From: Rufibacter latericius
Lineage (GTDB): Bacteria > Bacteroidota > Bacteroidia > Cytophagales > Hymenobacteraceae
DNA: 64,000 bases
Direction: 5' to 3'
Assembly (NCBI RefSeq): GCF_003721515.1
Contig: NZ_RJJD01000021.1
Coordinates: 62,001 to 126,000, forward strand
Part shown: in pieces, positions 62,540 through 64,000 of the stretch
Position numbering within the stretch: the first letter of the stretch is position 1
Layout of the letters: each line of letters opens with the position of its first letter
The notes under the pieces: generated by a model
What the model was told of the DNA's origin: nothing
Seen by the model: only the letters and a program-made list of their open reading frames with translations
Databases searched by the model: none
Program-made: the position numbers and the translations under genes

Positions 62540-63668
62540 ACCTGCCGCGCCGCGTATCAAAGTAGGAATCTTCACCTATGCCATGCACGGCGGCGGAATG
62601 GAGATGGCGCTGCTCAGGTTGGGAAAGTACCTGCAGGAAAGCGGAATGGACGTAGAAATCACCACCTTATCAGAGAAAGGCGCCTGGTTTCCTAAAATTG
62701 CCGAGGCCGGTTTGTCTGGGTTCTTTCTTTCCCATCAAGGGCTGGAAACCACTTTCAAAAGGGGAATTCACTACCTCAAGACTTTGAACTACATCCTCGG
62801 TAAAAGGTATGATATCGTCTTCCTGAACCATACTCGTTATGCGCACCGGGCAGTTCCCTTTCTGAAATTATTCACCAAAACGAAAGCCGTCGCCGTCCTC
62901 CACAACACCGATCCCTCCATTTTCGAGATTGGTTTGATCCATGCCTCTTTTCTGGATAGTGCTGTGGCGGTGGGCCCATTGGTTCAGAGCTTAGCGGAAC
63001 AAAGAAACCCCAAATGCCCCGTTATCCAGATCAGGAATGGGGTGGATACTCCTGAAACCTTGGGTTTGGTGTCAGAGGAGCCTTTTCCACGGTTCACCCT
63101 GGTGTTTGTGGGGAGGTTGGAGCATGCCCAGAAAGGCGTCCTTTTTCTGCCCGATATTGTGAAAGGATGCCAAAATCAAGGGCTGGAACTTCAACTGATC
63201 ATAGCAGGTACGGGCGAGGACGAACCAGAACTGAGAAGGCTTGTTTCAGAAAAAGGCCTTGAAAAAGAGATCCAGTTTGTAGGCCCGCTGGAAACCAAAG
63301 AAGTCTACCGACTGCTGCTAAAGTCTCACCTCATGCTCATGCCTTCTTATTTCGAGGGGTTTAGCGTGGTTCTTTTAGAGGCGCAGATGTGCGGATGCCT
63401 GCCCCTGGTCACCAGACTGGAAGAGATCACCACACCGGTGGTCCAAGATGGTGAGACCGGCTTTCTGATTGATGGCAATGATAATATAGATATGTTTGTG
63501 GAGAAAATAACCTACCTCTACACCCATCGGCAGAGATTGGAGGAGATGAAGGCCGCCTCCATGCGCCTCGCCTCACAAAATTACTCGGTTCAGGCCATGG
63601 GGGAAAGGTACCATGATTTGATCTTTGCTTTAGTTAAGGGTGACGGGCAAATACAGGAAACGAAATAA
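62532..63668 (+). CDS. Glycosyltransferase family 4
   Basis: A 378-residue GT-B glycosyltransferase from ATG 62532, inside the end of the flippase gene. N-terminal KVGIFTYAMHGGGMEMALLRL; C-terminal donor-binding half with LVFVGRLEHAQKGVLFLP and the E-x7-E region EGFSVVLLEAQMCG. GT4 enzymes use nucleotide-activated sugars with retention; the sugar is not predictable. Directly followed by wecB (stop and start adjacent). Confidence 0.9.
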   Translation: MAKPAAPRIKVGIFTYAMHGGGMEMALLRLGKYLQESGMDVEITTLSEKGAWFPKIAEAGLSGFFLSHQGLETTFKRGIHYLKTLNYILGKRYDIVFLNHTRYAHRAVPFLKLFTKTKAVAVLHNTDPSIFEIGLIHASFLDSAVAVGPLVQSLAEQRNPKCPVIQIRNGVDTPETLGLVSEEPFPRFTLVFVGRLEHAQKGVLFLPDIVKGCQNQGLELQLIIAGTGEDEPELRRLVSEKGLEKEIQFVGPLETKEVYRLLLKSHLMLMPSYFEGFSVVLLEAQMCGCLPLVTRLEEITTPVVQDGETGFLIDGNDNIDMFVEKITYLYTHRQRLEEMKAASMRLASQNYSVQAMGERYHDLIFALVKGDGQIQETK

Positions 63669-64000
63669 ATGAAGAAGATACTGTTTGTTTTCGGGACCAG
63701 GCCAGAGGCGATTAAAATGGCTCCCCTGATTAAAGAATTCAGCCTTTTCCCTGGTTTATACCAGACTGTAACCTGTATCACGGGACAGCACCGCCAGATG
63801 CTGGATCAAGTCCTGGAGTTCTTCTCCATCACCCCGGATTATGACATGAACCTCATGCGAGCCGACCAAAGCCTGTTTGACATTACCTCTAACGGACTGA
63901 AAGCCCTGGAAGCGGTGCTGGAGGATTGCGCCCCTTCCCTGGTCTTCGTTCAAGGCGATACCACCACCGCGTTTATTGGGGCTCTGGCGTGCTATTACAA
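63669..64000 (+). CDS. wecB: UDP-N-acetylglucosamine 2-epimerase, 3'-truncated by window
   Basis: The first 110 codons of a non-hydrolysing UDP-GlcNAc 2-epimerase (UDP-GlcNAc to UDP-ManNAc). The start MKKILFVFGTRPEAIKMAPL is the family signature, followed by CITGQHRQMLDQVL and LVFVQGDTTTAF. The frame runs off the window. It starts right after the glycosyltransferase stop (63666-63668) and suggests ManNAc-type sugars in the surface polysaccharide. Confidence 0.93.
   Translation, partial: MKKILFVFGTRPEAIKMAPLIKEFSLFPGLYQTVTCITGQHRQMLDQVLEFFSITPDYDMNLMRADQSLFDITSNGLKALEAVLEDCAPSLVFVQGDTTTAFIGALACYY

Overview
The window is ordinary chromosomal DNA of a Bacteroidota bacterium, most likely Cytophagales and probably family Hymenobacteraceae (Rufibacter/Pontibacter-like; the genus is a guess from gene content and about 50% GC). 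Support comes from a SusC/SusD pair, Bacteroidota-type -7 boxes (TAnnTTTG) before several genes, DUF3098 and DUF5683 proteins, a SpmA-SpmB fusion, a parA-parB-DUF5683-dapB-lepB run, and the near absence of Shine-Dalgarno sequences. No insertion sequence, prophage, CRISPR array or rRNA was seen. The only RNA gene is one tRNA-Cys.

Layout. 1-4.6 kb: the 3' end of a sensor kinase and its response regulator, coaD overlapping a convergent Nudix gene, pyrE, a phosphodiesterase and a 59-residue basic protein. 4.7-12.2 kb: threonine aldolase, a secreted retropepsin-like protein overlapping a gene with four CBM48-like repeats, then pyrG and yidC. 12.9-17.8 kb: a metal-dependent hydrolase, parA, parB, a DUF5683 protein, dapB and lepB in one direction. 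17.9-22.6 kb: ung, apaG, two methyltransferases, kdsA and a coiled-coil membrane protein. 22.9-26.5 kb: a cyanophycin operon (cphB-cphA). 27.2-32.7 kb, minus strand: tRNA-Cys, rpsA, a TonB-plug-like protein, an HNH endonuclease, an NlpC/P60 peptidase, smpB and a thioesterase. 32.8-40.9 kb: a class-A-beta-lactamase-like protein, a metallo-beta-lactamase-fold hydrolase and a SusC-SusD-lipoprotein operon. 41-46.3 kb, minus strand: M14 peptidase, DUF1611, dipeptide-epimerase-like enzyme and the SpmA/SpmB fusion, possibly serving D-glutamate or murein-peptide salvage. 46.6-56.5 kb: tsaD divergent from tamB, then ftsX-DUF3098-uppP-truB-ribF. 56.6-59.8 kb: succinyl-CoA:3-ketoacid CoA-transferase subunits and a GNAT-nitrilase fusion. 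59.9-64 kb: the start of a surface-polysaccharide locus (Wzz-like, Wzx-like, GT4, and wecB cut by the window end).

The most unusual feature is not a gene. About 27 intergenic places carry a 35-47 bp imperfect hairpin built as a T-rich outer arm, a GC-rich block, a TTTT...AAAA centre and the complementary arm. The GC block differs between copies, yet both arms change together, so pairing rather than sequence seems to be conserved. It has the inverse layout of an intrinsic terminator (T-run first, A-run last). At two or more places it sits between degenerate GAATGA/TCATTC arrays. Three such arrays end directly before a start codon in the sense direction.

Starts were moved from the longest frame to an internal ATG, or to a better placed start, where family length, promoter position or neighbours supported it. 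These choices are given in each entry.
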